From NCBI GenBank assembly GCA_021234155.1, contig JAJEKV010000001.1:29340177-29404176 (forward strand): a DNA stretch of 64,000 bases, in the 5' to 3' direction. The position numbers and the translations under genes were made by a program. The notes below the pieces were generated by a model. The model had not been told where the DNA came from, made no database searches, and saw only the letters and a program-made list of their open reading frames with translations. Below are positions 1 to 12,931 of this stretch, piece after piece (within the stretch, counting starts at the first letter, position 1; every line of letters begins with the position of its first letter). The stretch comes from Isoetes taiwanensis (taxonomy: Eukaryota; Streptophyta; Lycopodiopsida; Isoetales; Isoetaceae).

Positions 1-760
1 GCAAGAAAAATGTCTAATTTATGCATATTTCATGGGAAGGATGACACTTTGGAATGAGGGTGTTATGCCCTATTTATATAACAATTAAGCTGCAGAGCCC
101 TTAGATTATTATAATAGGGCATAACACCCAAGTTCTATGGTCTTATCCGCCTTGACACACCCCGAGAGTTTTTGGTCTTTTTTTCTTTGTTTTTTGCCAT
201 CCCGCATAGCAACCTAGGTGTTTATTGATATCTTATCCATATTTTATGAGTGGGTAACAGGAATCCATCCAATAATTAAGATTTGGTACCAGCTATAACA
301 CTTGAGGAAAGTGTGTTATGATCCAACAGATTAAAGACTGAAGGAAAATAAGTGCATCTCCACAATCTCATCACAGCTATTAATGAGGATATAACCGTTC
401 ATGAAATCTTTGACTTTATGTTTTTGCATGTTCTATCGTCTAGAACCTACATAAAATCATAACGTAGATTCAAAGCTTCCCTTGCCAGCATGGCGTGGAT
501 AACTAGGGTGCTTCTCACAATTGCAATACAGGGTATGAAAGACATTAGGCTGAATAATAATGTTGTTCATCAAAGAATTCATACACGAGCATATATGGAT
601 AAAAATTGACACAACCTATTTGTTGTACATTTGCTGCATCCAATATCTTCCTTGGAACTCAAGATAGTGTTACTTCCAAGTTTTCTTGCATTTGCTGCAT
701 CCAACAAGTACAATATCTTCCTTGGCCCTCATGGCAGTGCCACTTTCAAGTTTGACTCTA

Positions 761-1266
761 TATACTAACATTTGCTCTACACATCATCCATTGTCTCCTC
801 GGAATCATTCATGAGTTTGTCTTACATAAGACTTTAGATTTTTTGGAAAAAAAATGCCTATTGCTATTTCAATACATAAACCAATAAATTCATTTGTGAC
901 ACCTATAAATGCATAAGATCGAATATAATACAATGAATTATCATGTTAGGGCAACTCAATGCACCTAATATCAAGACTTCATTACATGTAAGTACATCTA
1001 CAACTTCATTGTGCCTTGCAATACAACCTTATTTTATGCCGTAAGAACGCTGGCACCTTTACTAGTGTGTATATATAGAGTTTGTCGCCAGTCTTATTCT
1101 TTGCCATGAATTTTCCCTCAAAAAGCCTTGTAAGGGGATTTTTAACCCCGTGAGAGTATGCCCGCTGCACTCTTGTATTGGGTCCCATAGGCGATTGACC
1201 TCCATGGATGCTAAAAACATTCAATTCAATTCAATTTTTTCAGATTTTGTTTGAATTCGATATTAA
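761..1266 (+). repeat. R repeat, copy 1
   Basis: One of seven copies of a roughly 430-bp repeat beginning TATACTAACATTTGC and ending in ATTCAATTC iterations. This copy carries an extra segment before its end. The GC-rich hairpin seen in other copies is damaged here near 1038-1055. Confidence 0.75.
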
Positions 1267-2790
1267 GGATAACTAGGGTGCTTCTCGGTATATGAAAGAC
1301 ATTAGGCTGAATAATAATAATGTTGTTCATCAAAGAATTCATACACGAGCATATATGGATAAAATTGACACAACCTATTTGTTGTAATTGCACATAAAGA
1401 CATTTGTTGCATCCAATATCTTCCTTGGAACTCAAGATAGTGTTACTTCCAAGTTTTTTTTGCATTTGTTGCATCCAACAAGTACAATATCTTCCTTGGC
1501 CCCTCATGGCGGTGCAGCTTTCAAGTTTGATTCTATATGTAGCATTATAACTTGAGGGGTTTTTTGTGATTTTATACTTTTTGGCATGGTTTTCATATGA
1601 TTTCATGGGCGTTATTGCCTCCAGGCATACTAATCAAAAGATATCTAGAGTGCACCAAGTTTTTGCATGCAATTTGTGCAATTTTGTTTCATGCTCTCAA
1701 TGGTTAAGATGGAGGGCTTAAAAAGCCCTCTTTTAATCCAAAAGATCGAAGGGCTTATAATGAAAGCCCTTTTTGTGGAATCGATAATGGCGCCATACCT
1801 TCCTGTTTGCATGAGCCTTCCCTTACTTCCCACTTTTCTTGGGGGCATGGCCCCAGATTGCGCCTAAATGGGTTTTACCCACTTCCGCCAGTGCCCTAAA
1901 GCGAAGGGAAAGCGATTATCTGTAACCTTCCCGGCTATGATGGAACAAAAATACATGACGCTTGAATTGGAGCCGGTGCTCGGACCGTGTTAGAATAGTT
2001 CGGTTGGTCCTCAACATGCCGGGCAATGTTGGTTCCGTTTGTAGACTTGCGGCAAATTTTGGTGAGATCATGCTTATGCCCTTTATGCTTTGAATGTTTG
2101 GTAGTTTGTGGAAGTATGTTCTAGCATTCCAATCACATGATCTTTTGCAAATTTCATCCGTAGCTTCGGTTTTAATGGTGGACTTTGAAATTTTATAAAA
2201 TCCGATGAAGGCGCCCGATGCGAGAGTCCGAACAACGGGATACTATTGGTATTGGAAGAGATGCTCGGGAGAGAGATCTTGCAATCAACTGCTTTTGCAT
2301 ACTTTATCTTTTGATTTACCATTTCAATTCCTTATTGATCATGATATCCATGGTCACACATTCATCCGGTCGGGGAATCTTGTTGGTTTAACAGAGAAGG
2401 CAGAAGCCTTTTGACATTAGCAACTTGCTTCGTCTCTTAGGTGTTCATTGGGAGCAGGTCTTGTTATTTCAACCAGGATACCCCGCATGGAGGTAGATTG
2501 CCCTTAACTTTGTTCGGTCTATATTTGGAGTTCTTTTTGACATATATTATTGATATGCGGGTTAACTATTGCAAGAACTTGAGGCATCGGACCAAGACGA
2601 GATTAAAGAAGGGACACAATTTTGTTTCTCATTTTCACAATAGCGGAATCTGCAGGTATAACAATTAGTTATCACCGCATTTGAAATAAGTGTTGGAATA
2701 TCTAGGTGTTTTTGGAGTTCTTTATGATAGTTCGGTTATATGGATATGCTTCACTATTAGGCCTCAGACACGAGCGGGATTAAGAAAGGC
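1267..2790. other. Non-coding part of block A
   Basis: No convincing gene. The stretch matches 48066-49610 closely. It contains a short inverted pair built on AAGGGCTT and AAAGCCC near 1705-1775, and scattered short reading frames that are not conserved between the two copies. The reading around 2560-2660 might be an outlying part of the PPR relic that follows. Confidence 0.5.
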
Positions 2791-2806
2791 ATACAATTTT
2801 GTTTGG

Positions 2807-2958
2807 AATGTCTTTGATAAAATGCCCAATAGAAGTATAGTGTCTTGGGGACAATAGTTGCATTAATATGCTCAAGCTTGTTGAATTTGGACCTACAATG
2901 CGATCCCTTCTAGATATGCAACATGATGGTGTTAAACCAAATGCTATAATTTTACAAT
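2807..2958 (+). pseudogene. PPR-protein relic, copy 0
   Basis: This is the damaged duplicate of the segment at 49626-49778, where one frame reads like a single pentatricopeptide repeat with VFDKMP, VSWGTIV and GVKPNA. PPR proteins bind organellar RNA and are abundant in land plants. Only about one and a half repeats survive, with no start, targeting peptide or further motifs. Substitutions and indels at CAG sites disrupt the frame here. It is a relic with no inferred function. Confidence 0.5.
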
Positions 2959-3439
2959 AACAAAGTTACGCCTAGTGGATGAATCCTCAAAAGACTATTG
3001 AAGATTCCCAACCAGACCGTGCTTGATCTGAGGATAGGATCCGTACAAATGGTTTCATTTGCCATGTAGATCCTTTTTATTTTTTCTCCTTTTCGAGATT
3101 ATCCATGAAAGTTTAATCTTGCTATCAGGTTATGCCATGTCGCAATTCACATGTTGGGAACATATGCATATGCATGGACATTAGAAAGTGAAGGTTACGA
3201 TTTGCGCATCTAGGTGTGACTATAGAGAACATTTGGAGGCTTTTCAAAAGATATGTTAACCAATATTTTGTCATACACTTTCGGCTCAAACTTAAATATA
3301 TTCTTTTGCTATCTTTATATCCGCACAAATTGCATGTTCGTCTTGAAACTAATCCATGTTCTAGCATGAACCATGCCCTCTTATACATGTGTTCAACTAA
3401 AATATCCAAGCTTCTTAGTAATTAATATATAGATCCTTA

Positions 3440-3610
3440 AAGTTTACCTATGTTTTTTTGTTTGGGGCAGAAGGGCCCAAAATTTTTAGTATAACAACCA
3501 ACACATAACTAGTATTAACATTAATTAACACAAACTATTGGGTCCAACACATTTAAATTAAAATCCCCTTAAACCCCTTTGGTTTGGGTGCATATTCACA
3601 TGGGGGTGAC
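3440..3610. repeat. Small dispersed repeat with GGGCCC motif
   Basis: This segment (AGAAGGGCCCAAAATTTTT followed by TTGGGTCCAACAC and a C-rich end) also occurs at 50277-50415 and, in reverse orientation, at 23225-23440 inside the 4.6-kb transposon. It is probably part of a transposable element whose ends I could not define. Confidence 0.55.
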
Positions 3611-3803
3611 TCGCAGAGAGATTTGTTGGATAGGCATATTCACCCTTATTCCTTAATCTACAGGTATACAAAGTTCTCGTTTGTGGGGGTATGGATGTAT
3701 AGAATTTGTTATATTGTATAACAAGATTTGCAAAATACTATAAGATTTCAGGCAATATACTATATGGTGTTGATTTTGTGTATCTGCAAAACATAATTAT
3801 AGG

Positions 3804-4212
3804 TATACTAACATTTGCTCTACACATCACCCATTGTCTCCTCGAATCATTCATGAGTTTGTCTTACATAAGACTTTAGATTTTTGGAAAAAAATGCCTA
3901 TTGCTATTTCAATACATAAACCAATAAATTCATTTTGTGCCACCTATAAATGCATAATTGAATATAATACAATGAATTGTCATGTTAGGGCAAATCAATG
4001 CACCTAATATCAAGACTTCATTACATGTAAGTGCACGTCTACAACTTCATTGTGCCTTGCAATACAACCTTATTTATAAAACTGGCAGCAACTTTACTAG
4101 TGTATATTTATGCGGTTTGTCGCCGTGATCTTATTCTTATGCCATGAATTTTCCCTCGAAAGCCTGATGCTAAAAAATATTCAATTCAATTCAATTCTCG
4201 TGATTTTGTTTG
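3804..4212 (+). repeat. R repeat, copy 2
   Basis: Second copy of the R repeat with a different left flank (ATAATTATAGG) from copy 1. That fixes the left boundary of the family close to TATACTAAC. Its hairpin region near 4078-4095 is scrambled relative to 50905-50921. Confidence 0.7.
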
Positions 4213-4930
4213 AATTCAATATTAATGTATTACCTTTTATTATTTTTATAAGGGAATTACATATTAACTTATCATTTCACATTTAATATTTTGTTAGATT
4301 AGGTAGCTTAGATATTATTTCTCCCAATAGCGGCGTAAGATTGATGGGTTAGTGTGAGCTTATCTATGCGATTATGCACTACCCAAATAGGAATCAATCT
4401 TCATGGAAGGATTTGGTTGACTTTTCGTGCTTCGACTCGGCCGACATCGCAGAAATCGGGTTTTATGATCCAAGTTGAAGGGGATATCTACATTAGAGTT
4501 TTTTGAGGTCAAATAAAGGGCCTCCTAAGAATATATTGGGGGGGGCCAACGTGGGATGCCGAACCCCCCCCCCCTCCATACCTAAATTTCACTCCCCTAA
4601 CCTAACTACCTAACCTCAGAACCTAACCCCAGAACCTAACCCCGCAATCATTATTTCCTAACATTTTGAATATTTGATGATTATATCTAGGATTTTCGTT
4701 TCCCACCTTGAGCTTATGCCATCGAGCCCGGCACCATCGATCGAGCTTTGCCTCGCACCATCGACATTGCCATCGCGCCATCGGCGCCAATTGATCTTGC
4801 CATCGCAGGCTGATTTTGAATTGAATTATGGGAGTTCTTGCCAGCAAATAGGCGAAATTTTTCAATTTCGCTCACGTTTTGGCAAGAATCTTCCTAATTC
4901 TAATCTCAAACTCGGTTCTCGGTCTTTTTG
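4213..4930. other. Block A stretch without a recognised gene
   Basis: AT-rich sequence followed near 4545-4650 by G-runs, C-runs and repeated CCTAAC words. It corresponds to 51054-51780. The stretch 4720-4810 has repeated CCATCG words. No open frame is conserved in both copies. Confidence 0.5.
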
Positions 4931-4935
4931 CAGCG

Positions 4936-7172
4936 TCAATGGCAAAGGTATTTGGTTTCCGAAGTCATTGCATTCCTTTGAGTGTTCTTCCTTCTAATAC
5001 TTACGTTTCGAGGATCAAACTAATTAGGGTCAATTTAGAGTGCAAGTGCCAAAAGAATGCCCTGCCTTTAGGGAATAAGTTCACTTGGGAAGCAGCTTTC
5101 AATAGATGAAGATGCATTGCGAGCTTAGGAGCCATGAATATGAACCTCGGGCTAAAGGCCAAGCGTATCCATGTGATCCTTTCACTCGAGCCCATCCAAA
5201 CTTCCACTCGCATCGGTCTTATTGAATTTGCTTGTAAGGGGAAAGCAAGGGTTACTAGGTTACTGTAATAATTTGGTTAATGGTATCTCGATCCACATTT
5301 ATGTGCCATATATAACCACTTGTATGGATTCAATTCGCAAAGTTTCATGGGGATGTTAATCAGCTCCAACAGCGAACTACTTGGCTGTCTCAACAATGCC
5401 AAGCTCAATGAATTGGAGGTAGAAAATCAGAAATTAGTGGATCGAGATGAATGCGGCAAAAAGGAATGAAGAGGGTTGCTGAAGAAAAATGATTCCCTTC
5501 ACAAAGCGGGTCAAGCGGCAAAAAAGAACTCCACTGGGGATCAGGGGAGAGGGCAAAAACCAAGCCCATAAATATATTAGCCCCTGGGGTGGAGGCTCAA
5601 AAAGGGTCATGGCTATTAAAAAGCTTGTTGATCCAAATCTTGCGATTAGAAAATAAGAGAAAACCCCGCTAATATTGCGGTTTATTAAAGAAATTAGTTA
5701 CTAAAGATGATGTATTGAGAATGTTAAAGCTTCTGGTAGCATTCAACTTAGGAAAACTGTAGTACATCAACCGCATTCGGGAGTTGGGGAAGCGATCAAA
5801 CCTCGGAATCATTGCAAAGAACTATGTGACAATGTCGGAATAAGTAGGCAAGCTTATATTGCTTTGTTCGGATGCTTGCGGGGATGCATTACCAAAACTA
5901 TTCTACTACCAAGGATGACTAAGCGTGATGACTTGTAGGTCATCGAAATTTCATAAGTGCAAGAGCTTCTTGGTGATATGTATGTTGACCGGCCGGTTGT
6001 CAACTTGGATACATTGGCATCCCTATACCAAAGGTAAGAAAGAAGTCGAAGTTTGGTGATACTTTAATGAAAATAACAATTCTTTGGATAGACTTAACTA
6101 GAATGCTTGACTTTTGGTTCGATTTTTATGATATGAAAGGTAGAAGAGTCTTGTTGGCAAACTAAGAATTGTTTGAAGTGGATGAAATGGAATTGGTGAA
6201 AGGCGAGAAGTCACGAGAGGGTTTCGTTGAGTCTAATGAACAGAGCTTTTGAATACGAGGGGAATGAAGAGTCAAATCTTAGATGATAAGTTTTCTCCGT
6301 CGGTCGAAGATCACATTTGGTGGGTTGGTTTATTTCAGGTACGAGGGGAAAATCCGCGATTATCTTGAAATGGGTTTTGATCAAACACCCATTCCACAAT
6401 GATTACCTCACGGAATCGGAGAAAAACTTGCGAGTCCCCGGATATGGTGAGCACGGTTGAATGGCATCTTGCTGCTTGATTTAAAGACAATAAAATGCAT
6501 GCGAGGAATGAAGCATGGTCTTTGGTAAGACTACTCATGCTTGTCCCCTCATCTCTATGCAAAGAAAGAGATTCGGCTGGATTGGACAAGAGTACATTAG
6601 GCTGTGTCGAGGATGAGCCACCAAATAGAGAGGGGAGAAGGACACAACCTTGATGCCAATTACTTAATTCGGATTAAAGAAGAGTACACATATGCACCCT
6701 TCATGCTTTCTTGAGAATCATAGACAAGATGGTTTTACATGAGGTGTCTGTTTGCTTGGAATAAATCACCCCCAAAGCTCTAGGGAAGCTGCCATGCATG
6801 AAGTTGAAAAGGTGCTATCTAATGTGGGACTTCATGGTGGGCACTACAAAATACTTCAAGATCAAAGGTATCAGGCAAGGTTCCCACGAAACCCGGTATG
6901 GGTGGTCAAAGGCTAAGAGGTTTTGGCCTCCAGCGAAAAAGAACTATCACGGTGTTTGAGAAGCTTACAAGGATCTTATTGCAAGCGAGGATGTCCCGAA
7001 ATGATGGTGGGAGATCGCCCCGAAAGAAAATCAAGGCATGTGAGGATTTCTGTCTTGGTAAAATGCAAAAAAAGGTAGTGCCGGGGAAAATGATATTTAT
7101 ATGCCAAATTCCGAGGAGAAGCGATCTAAACTTCCCACTAAGTCTTTCACGGCGGCATGGGGGTGAACCAAA
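4936..7172 (+). pseudogene. Uncharacterised transposase-like gene, broken copy
   Basis: Collinear with the better-preserved gene at 51787-54359, but with a frameshift every few dozen bases and no long open frame. Most lesions relative to the other copy occur where that copy has CAG or CTG. For example the other copy's ACTGAG is GATCGAG here (near 5443), and its CACTGCAGC is reduced to CGGCA. It is truncated near 7172, before the conserved C-terminal region, at the junction with LINE-like sequence. Because the lesions are so context-biased, part of the damage may be consensus error. The gene is not functional as written. Confidence 0.7.
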
Positions 7173-7259
7173 TTTCTTCCCAAGAGATACATTCTAGACA
7201 ATTATGTGGGCAGCCTATGGAGGGTTTGGTAATCGAATAAAAATCTCTAATCAAAACTC

Positions 7260-8778
7260 AGATTCTTTTCTTTCAAATTGATTTCAAGCCAGCCTTGACT
7301 CTCGCGTTAGGTGGGATTTTCTTCAATTTGCTATGTCCAAGCTTGGGTTCCCCCGACAAGCTAATCAATCTTATCATTGGTTTGAATTCAAGAGCTAACT
7401 GTTCTGAATTCAATGGTGTGCCTTCTCGGATTCTTTCCTCTCCTCCGTGGTGTGAGACAAGGTCAGCTTCCCGCTCCCTTATTTATTTCTCGCTGCAGAT
7501 TTCAGATTTACAAAGGGGTTATCCTGGCTTCATCAAGATATCGGAATTATAAAGGCTTAAAGTTGCCAAACTCAAATGAATATTTGACCATGCTTCAATA
7601 TGCGTGATGACACCTTCTCCTTTCTTCATGCCGATCCGGATCAATATTGACCGCTTCTTAAAGTCATTAATCAATTTCAGCCTTCGTATTTGCCCCAACA
7701 TCAACAAAAGCCTTATTATTGGTGATATTCCATCACGCTAGCTAAGTTTGGCATTAATGTTCTTCCTTCCCGTCAAGCTAAAAATTGTTAGCATTCTATC
7801 CTTGAACCATAGTCTAAAAGGTCTTTGGGAGCCTATTCTTAAGAATAAAGAAGAAGTTGAATAACCATAGAATTGATAACCAGGGAGAATTTTGGCTTAA
7901 TTTAAGGGTTACTTTAGATTTATTTGCTTCTAACTTAAATGTTGTGGATTCTAATGCTTTTCTCTGATGATCCTAGAGTATCTTAATTTCCTTCGTGGGC
8001 TAATGAGGCAAGAAAGTTTGATGACAGCCTCTCACCATTCCGCCAAGCTCCAAAAGACAACATCATGAAGAATAACATTGCTTCCTCCATGGAATCTTAT
8101 CTCATGAGGAAAGGTCACATGAGATATCGAAAGAAAGCAAGAACTTATGGGCTTTTATATTCGCAGAGAAGTGGTCCGGGATCCATTGCCTCCTCGGTTT
8201 TTCTATCCAATCATAATTTCATTCTACGTAAAGGGTACCACCGTGATATAGAACTATGTATTACAATCACAAACCGGGCCGACCAGATGGATCTTCTACC
8301 GATACTCTTGGAGGATAAGGATAAATTTCCGCTATTTTACACCAACAATTGGGGCCCCGGTCATTATTTCTTTGGTTCTACCGATCCCTTCAATGCCTAT
8401 TTTAACTCGTTTTCTTTCCTCGAGCCATAATCATCTTGTTCATTCCCCTTTCCTAAGCATGCTCCTGCTCTTTTCTAATTCTGGTCTAGGTTATTTTTGG
8501 GAAAGATTATCTGTTTCGCAGGTGCTTATAATTCAAGAAAAGTTCCATCTCCGCCTAAACGACTCTTTCTTCGATCGATCAATTGTATTTCTGGATCATT
8601 TTGGATATCTTCACATTTTCTCAACTATGGTTCCTTTTGCATGTTAATTTTATAATATGAGACTTTTTGCTAGTTATCAACTCTGATTATGTGTTTTTCT
8701 ATCAAAACACATTTATGCTATGTACTTGAGATTTTATAATTAATGATAAACCCGAATTTGCTTTCAAAAAAAAAAAAG
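7260..8778 (+). pseudogene. LINE (non-LTR retrotransposon) reverse transcriptase relic with poly(A)
   Basis: Three reading frames together give the landmark order of an L1-type plant LINE reverse transcriptase: a region like KAFDSVRWDFL near 7290, LINLIIGLNSRA at 7360-7395, NGVPS then FFPLLRGVRQG at 7410-7460, AADF near 7495, and the active-site region at 7596-7614. There, an expected QYADDT is broken because the CAG position reads CGTG. The sequence runs to an A-rich tail at 8766-8777, as expected for a LINE 3' end. The 121-codon frame at 8065-8430 lies inside the element but I cannot assign it to a known domain. The 5' endonuclease region is missing, and no target-site duplication was found. 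Confidence 0.6.
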
Positions 8779-9021
8779 AGAGAGAGATGACTTGCTCTTT
8801 TTCCTCCGCGTTTATATGTCGCTCCAAATTTAATAATCACTTTTTATCTCTTTTTCTCCGATATTTGAACAACAAGGAAGAAGGATATCTCGCTACATTC
8901 TCAACCCAAATATCATGTTAACTTCAGTGATGCTTTTGGGGGTCTTTGTCTTCATATGTTCATTTGCCTTTTCTTTTTTAGATTTTGCTCTTCAAGACCC
9001 GATAATACACTTACATTTGTT

Positions 9022-9026
9022 GTATC
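9022..9026. repeat. 5-bp target-site duplication GTATC, left side
   Basis: GTATC sits immediately before the TGTTG start of the 5' LTR. The same five bases follow the CAACA end of the 3' LTR at 40199-40203, 31 kb away. Five-base duplications are typical of Ty3/gypsy integration. Confidence 0.7.
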
Positions 9027-10941
9027 TGTTGCCTCCAAAGGGCAACATGCTAATTGTGATCTATGCATTCAAACTAGGTCAACTCATCTTGGAAGACTAG
9101 GTCAAAGATTGGAAGATTTGGTAGACAATGTTGATATGGAGGTCCAAGAGATGCTTATTTTTCAAGCCAAGTCGAAAGTTCACAAGAGGTATTTTATTTG
9201 AAATCAAATGCTTAGTCAAGAATATTCCCTAGAAGAATCAAGTTATGAAGTTTGGAAGACATCTTTTGAAGATTGGAAGTTAAGAGTTTGGAAGACCCCA
9301 TGGTACTTGATTCCACCCCTTAGCCATCCTTATCCAATTTTTATTCATATTCTATTTTTATCCTTTTGAAATTTCTAGCCATTTTTCCTACATCTATATT
9401 CTCTTTTGTTCACCCCTTGCATACCCTATCATGCTTTTGCCCAATTCCTTCTTTTCTAATGCATCCATATTCCCCTATGTTATTCCCACCATTGCCTCCA
9501 TATCTTTTACCCTTTACTTCTTATGCCACATTTTTGCAAATTTCCCTAGCCTAAATCCTCTTGCAACTTTCTATACCTTTATGCCTATCTATCATTGTGC
9601 CATGCTACATGTATACTTTGTGGAATATTCCCGATTATGATGCCCAAAAAACTTGGCATATTCCCAAGAAAATTGGGGTTGCTATTGCTTAAATGATCCA
9701 CTTCTTCAACTTTTTCATGAGTAACCTCTTAAAACCAAGGCCTAGCTTTGCAAACCTATAAAATACAAAGATATTCCCGAATATACGGGCCAAAATACGA
9801 AATCGTATCGCGCTATTTTCAGAAAAATACACCGAGAACCCTAAATTTCGCTTCCATCTCGAATCATGCCGGATTTGGCTCCATAGCCCGAAACTTACCT
9901 ATTTTCACCTTTCCCTCTAAGAACCGAATAAACCCATCAATCAAGGCTAAGATTAAGTAAACATTTGAAAATTAAGCTATATATGTGGGATTCACAAAAA
10001 AGAACTTTTCTTTGAAGGCCCGTAGTTTATCAAACCTTATAGCTTATCATTACTAAGCATGACTTGAAGGATTTTTGAAGACTCTCGAGTACTCCCCCGA
10101 TCAGATCCAAAGAGATTTGGTCGAATTTATCTTCTAATATTTTCTTACATTTGAAGTAATCAAGTATCATTACCCATTATTATTATGATTGATCTACCTC
10201 TATATCAATGAAAATTGAGTGCCAAGTTGAAGAAATTCTCTCTCCGATATGATTCTTGTCAATTTTGTCTTCCAAAATATCTTACGTAAAATTCCCAGTA
10301 TTCTAATTGCTTTTGGTCCCATTGCCCTCAATCCCCGATATACCGAGACCCTTATACTTTGAAAACCAAAAATTCCATTTACAACTCGAGTTAGGAAAAA
10401 TTGCATTCTCGCTTTTACCGTTTGACAGTATGTTGCAAAATCCGAATGCAAAATATCTATGAGCATCCAAATAAAGATCTGACATCATGTCCCACCTCCA
10501 GAATGCTCTTGTGATGTATTGGCTTTGAAACTTCTCAAAAAGTGACTTTAAACTCTAGTTCCATTTTCCCGATCAATGCTTTTTACGATTTTGATCGCCA
10601 TTGACCAATTTTTGACCCCCACTTTAAGCTTGAATATTTCCCAAAATAATGATCCGACTTGGTCGAGTTTCACCATCGCCTCCCAAAGAACTTTTTTGTT
10701 TTCCTTTAAATCATCTCACCCAAGTATTCAATTCATTATCGACCGCTACATCAATTTGAATCAAGGCTCCATTTTCTAGAAATGGGAAAGGTATGGGAAC
10801 TTTGAGTTCTTTTGGTTTTTTGATAGATTTATCTTCCATAGACCTGATCACCTTAAGTGATCGGGGGGTCCTAGCCCCAATTTGAGTCTATACTCAGTTG
10901 GCTTATTGAAGTTGACCTTGAAGCCGTGTTGAGGGTCAACA
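9027..10941 (+). mobile_element. 5' LTR of a Ty3/gypsy retrotransposon
   Basis: It aligns along its length with 38326-40198 and, for its 3' two-thirds, with 19118-20395. It begins TGTTG and ends CAACA, the inverted terminal bases usual for LTRs. Similarity to the 3' LTR starts exactly at TGTT and stops exactly after CAACA. It is about 1.9 kb long; compared with the 3' LTR it has an extra ~50 bp near 9300-9360. I find no clear primer-binding site just downstream, possibly because bases there are unreliable. Confidence 0.85.
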
Positions 10942-11099
10942 TTTTAGAGGTCCTACCGAGATCCTACCGGATCTTGAGAACTCATGGCTCCAAAAACGTA
11001 AATTTCCAAAATTGAACAAGAACCAATAGAAGACCGTAAGACCCGTGAACCCTAGTAGAGAAAGGTCTCTCCCCAAGTTTTTCAACCTGGATTACTTCA

Positions 11100-12065
11100 A
11101 AGTTTGCCTTTATCAGTTTGAATTGAATGTGCCTACACCATTGCCTACTTTTGATTCTTCAAAGATGAGTGCTAATACGCTTCGAGAATTTTGAAGATTA
11201 CTACAGTGGATTATGGTTTTAAGAAAGGATGCAAGTTTTCACAATTTGAAAAGTGTTTTAAAGAGGAGAGAGTTGGTGCTTATTGACTTATGAGAAGCTT
11301 ATGGGAACCACTTTCTTGGGATGATCTTGTCACCAAGTTTTTAGATAGGTTTGGGAAACTTGCTGCTCCTAAGGACCTTGTTAATGCAAAATTTCTCCAT
11401 TTATGCAAAGGAAAGCGTTAGTCAAGCACAAGGAAAGATTCAAGACCTTCATGAATAGATGTGAAAGGCCAAGTTATCATCCCCCCTCTTTTTTGGTGCC
11501 TCCTTCATTAAAGGCCTATCTTCTAGACCAGAAATTCATAGAAAACTTATCAAGATTCAAGTTGCAGAAGGTTTTGATTCCATCCTACAAGGTTTTTGCC
11601 AAGACTACTGAATTGACCAAAATGCTTTTATCCTACTTAAAAACACCATAGCTTTCATCATGACCCTTTTACCTCGATGCCAGCGATGGCTCTTATGAAC
11701 CTCACCATTCTTTCCTATCTATGCCGCGGCATAAAGAAAAGAAAAACCAAAGATGAAGAGGTTGATTCTCAAATTTCAGAGGTTAAAGGCACTTGACAAA
11801 AGTAAATCAAGCTTTAGCGTAGTGACCAAGCAACTTGTGGAGCTCAAAGCAAGGTAAGGGTGTAGAACTTATCCCGAATGTATTCATTGCAATAGAACTT
11901 CACATCCACCGATATTTGTTATTGGCAAATATGTCCTAAATGTAAAAGAAAGGTCACTTTGGTAGAGAATGTCCAGTTTGTGATTTTTGCAAAGAAATTG
12001 GCCATACTGACCTTAGGTGCACTGTCAAAGAATATTTTGCCAAGCAAGAAAGAGAGAAGAAATCT
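11100..12065 (+). pseudogene. Ty3/gypsy gag relic
   Basis: Fragments in several frames read as retrotransposon gag. They include a segment like SLWEPLSWDDLVTKFLDRFG near 11290-11350, then KLAAPKDLVNAKFLHL, then a longer frame at 11403-11651 with RFKTFMNRCERPSY and a hydrophobic helix-rich stretch. Gag forms the virus-like particle that packages element RNA. A CCHC zinc knuckle follows at 11979-12020. Stops and frameshifts are frequent and no single start codon can be defended. Gag lies directly after the 5' LTR, as expected. Confidence 0.7.
11979..12020 (+). other. CCHC zinc knuckle of gag
   Basis: In frame the 14 residues CDFCKEIGHTDLRC give the exact spacing C-X2-C-X4-H-X4-C of a retroelement nucleocapsid zinc knuckle, which binds element RNA. 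All four metal ligands are intact although the surrounding gag is broken. Confidence 0.85.
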
Positions 12066-12519
12066 AAGGCAACCCCCATGTAAGGTTTGCTGAATCTACT
12101 AGTTCTATAAGGTTTGTGCAAAGCTACGAGATGCCAAAGACTCGAGAAAGTGATGGTGGTACAAACCAGAAGCATGGGAGAGATCCATAGACCGGCGAGC
12201 CTAATAAGTTTGTTCCAGAGCATTCCGTGAAAAATCAACATTGCCACTACCCCCTTTCCCCAAGAAATAGCTCCACCTCCCCAACAAAAAGTATGGTAAG
12301 AGAGACCAAGATCTTGATGAGTTGGATGTTTACTCAAAAATTCCAAAGTAAGTGTGGATTTATTTACCTTGTTAAAGATTGCACCCGGTTATAGGAAAAG
12401 TTATTGCAACAAACTACTTTTAGTGAGGCAAAGGCTTGTGTAGGTATTGCAAATGCCACTAATCTTATTTTGGCTCAAAACTAAGAAGATCCCGTGCATT
12501 TATGTGTTCGCCTACTCTA

Positions 12520-12815
12520 GGAGGTTATTCTTTTCCAATGTGTTGCTGGATGGTGGCTCACCTCTAAATATCATGCCTTATCATGTTATGAAGAAATGTG
12601 GGCTCTAGATAGATAAAAGGTCATCCTGTTTTGCTAAAATCCTTTTCTAATGCTAAAATAGCACCAGCTTGAATTGTGACCAAAGTTCCCAATTAACATC
12701 AAGGCATTGTTGTAGCTGCCAATTTTGTTGTTGTTGCTTTTGAGGATTTAGGAGAAGATGCAGATATATATGATCTCTTGCTAGGGAGAAGGTGGATGGC
12801 TACAAATTTTTGATG
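12520..12815 (+). pseudogene. Retrotransposon aspartic protease relic
   Basis: Near 12536-12604 one frame reads NVLLDGGSPLNIMPYHV. The DGGS is the catalytic D-[ST/G]-G type motif of plant Ty3/gypsy proteases, and the following NIMP is usual in that family. A downstream piece, DLLLGRRWM in a shifted frame near 12772-12797, resembles the second conserved protease region. The enzyme would cut the gag-pol polyprotein. It lies between gag and the RNase H frame at 12932 and is broken by frameshifts. Confidence 0.65.
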
Positions 12816-12931
12816 CTAGGCCAACTGGTCCCAAGGAAGATGCACCATTTCAAATGGCACTCAAGTGGCCACAATTTACAAACTGTGATGGTTCTTATGG
12901 CTTCAAGGAAGAGGTACACTTTATTAAATAA

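Larger units (their letters stand above)
1..7172 (+). repeat. Block A, copy 0 of a long segmental duplication
   Basis: This stretch aligns collinearly with 44908-54008 and its first part also with 27981-29455. It holds short repeats, a PPR relic and a transposase-like gene. It lacks the 1.9 kb of extra repeat copies found at 46190-48065 in the later copy. Homology stops near 7172, inside the transposase-like gene, where LINE-like sequence begins. Compared with the 45-54 kb copy, most differences sit at CAG or CTG sites. I infer duplication from collinearity; the exact left end is cut by the window edge. Confidence 0.85.

Noticed and set aside
4590-4650. Telomere-like CCTAAC words
   Set aside because: The words are irregular (CCTAACTACCTAACC, GAACCTAACCCC) and not the plant CCCTAAA array; the duplicate at 51435-51485 is equally irregular.
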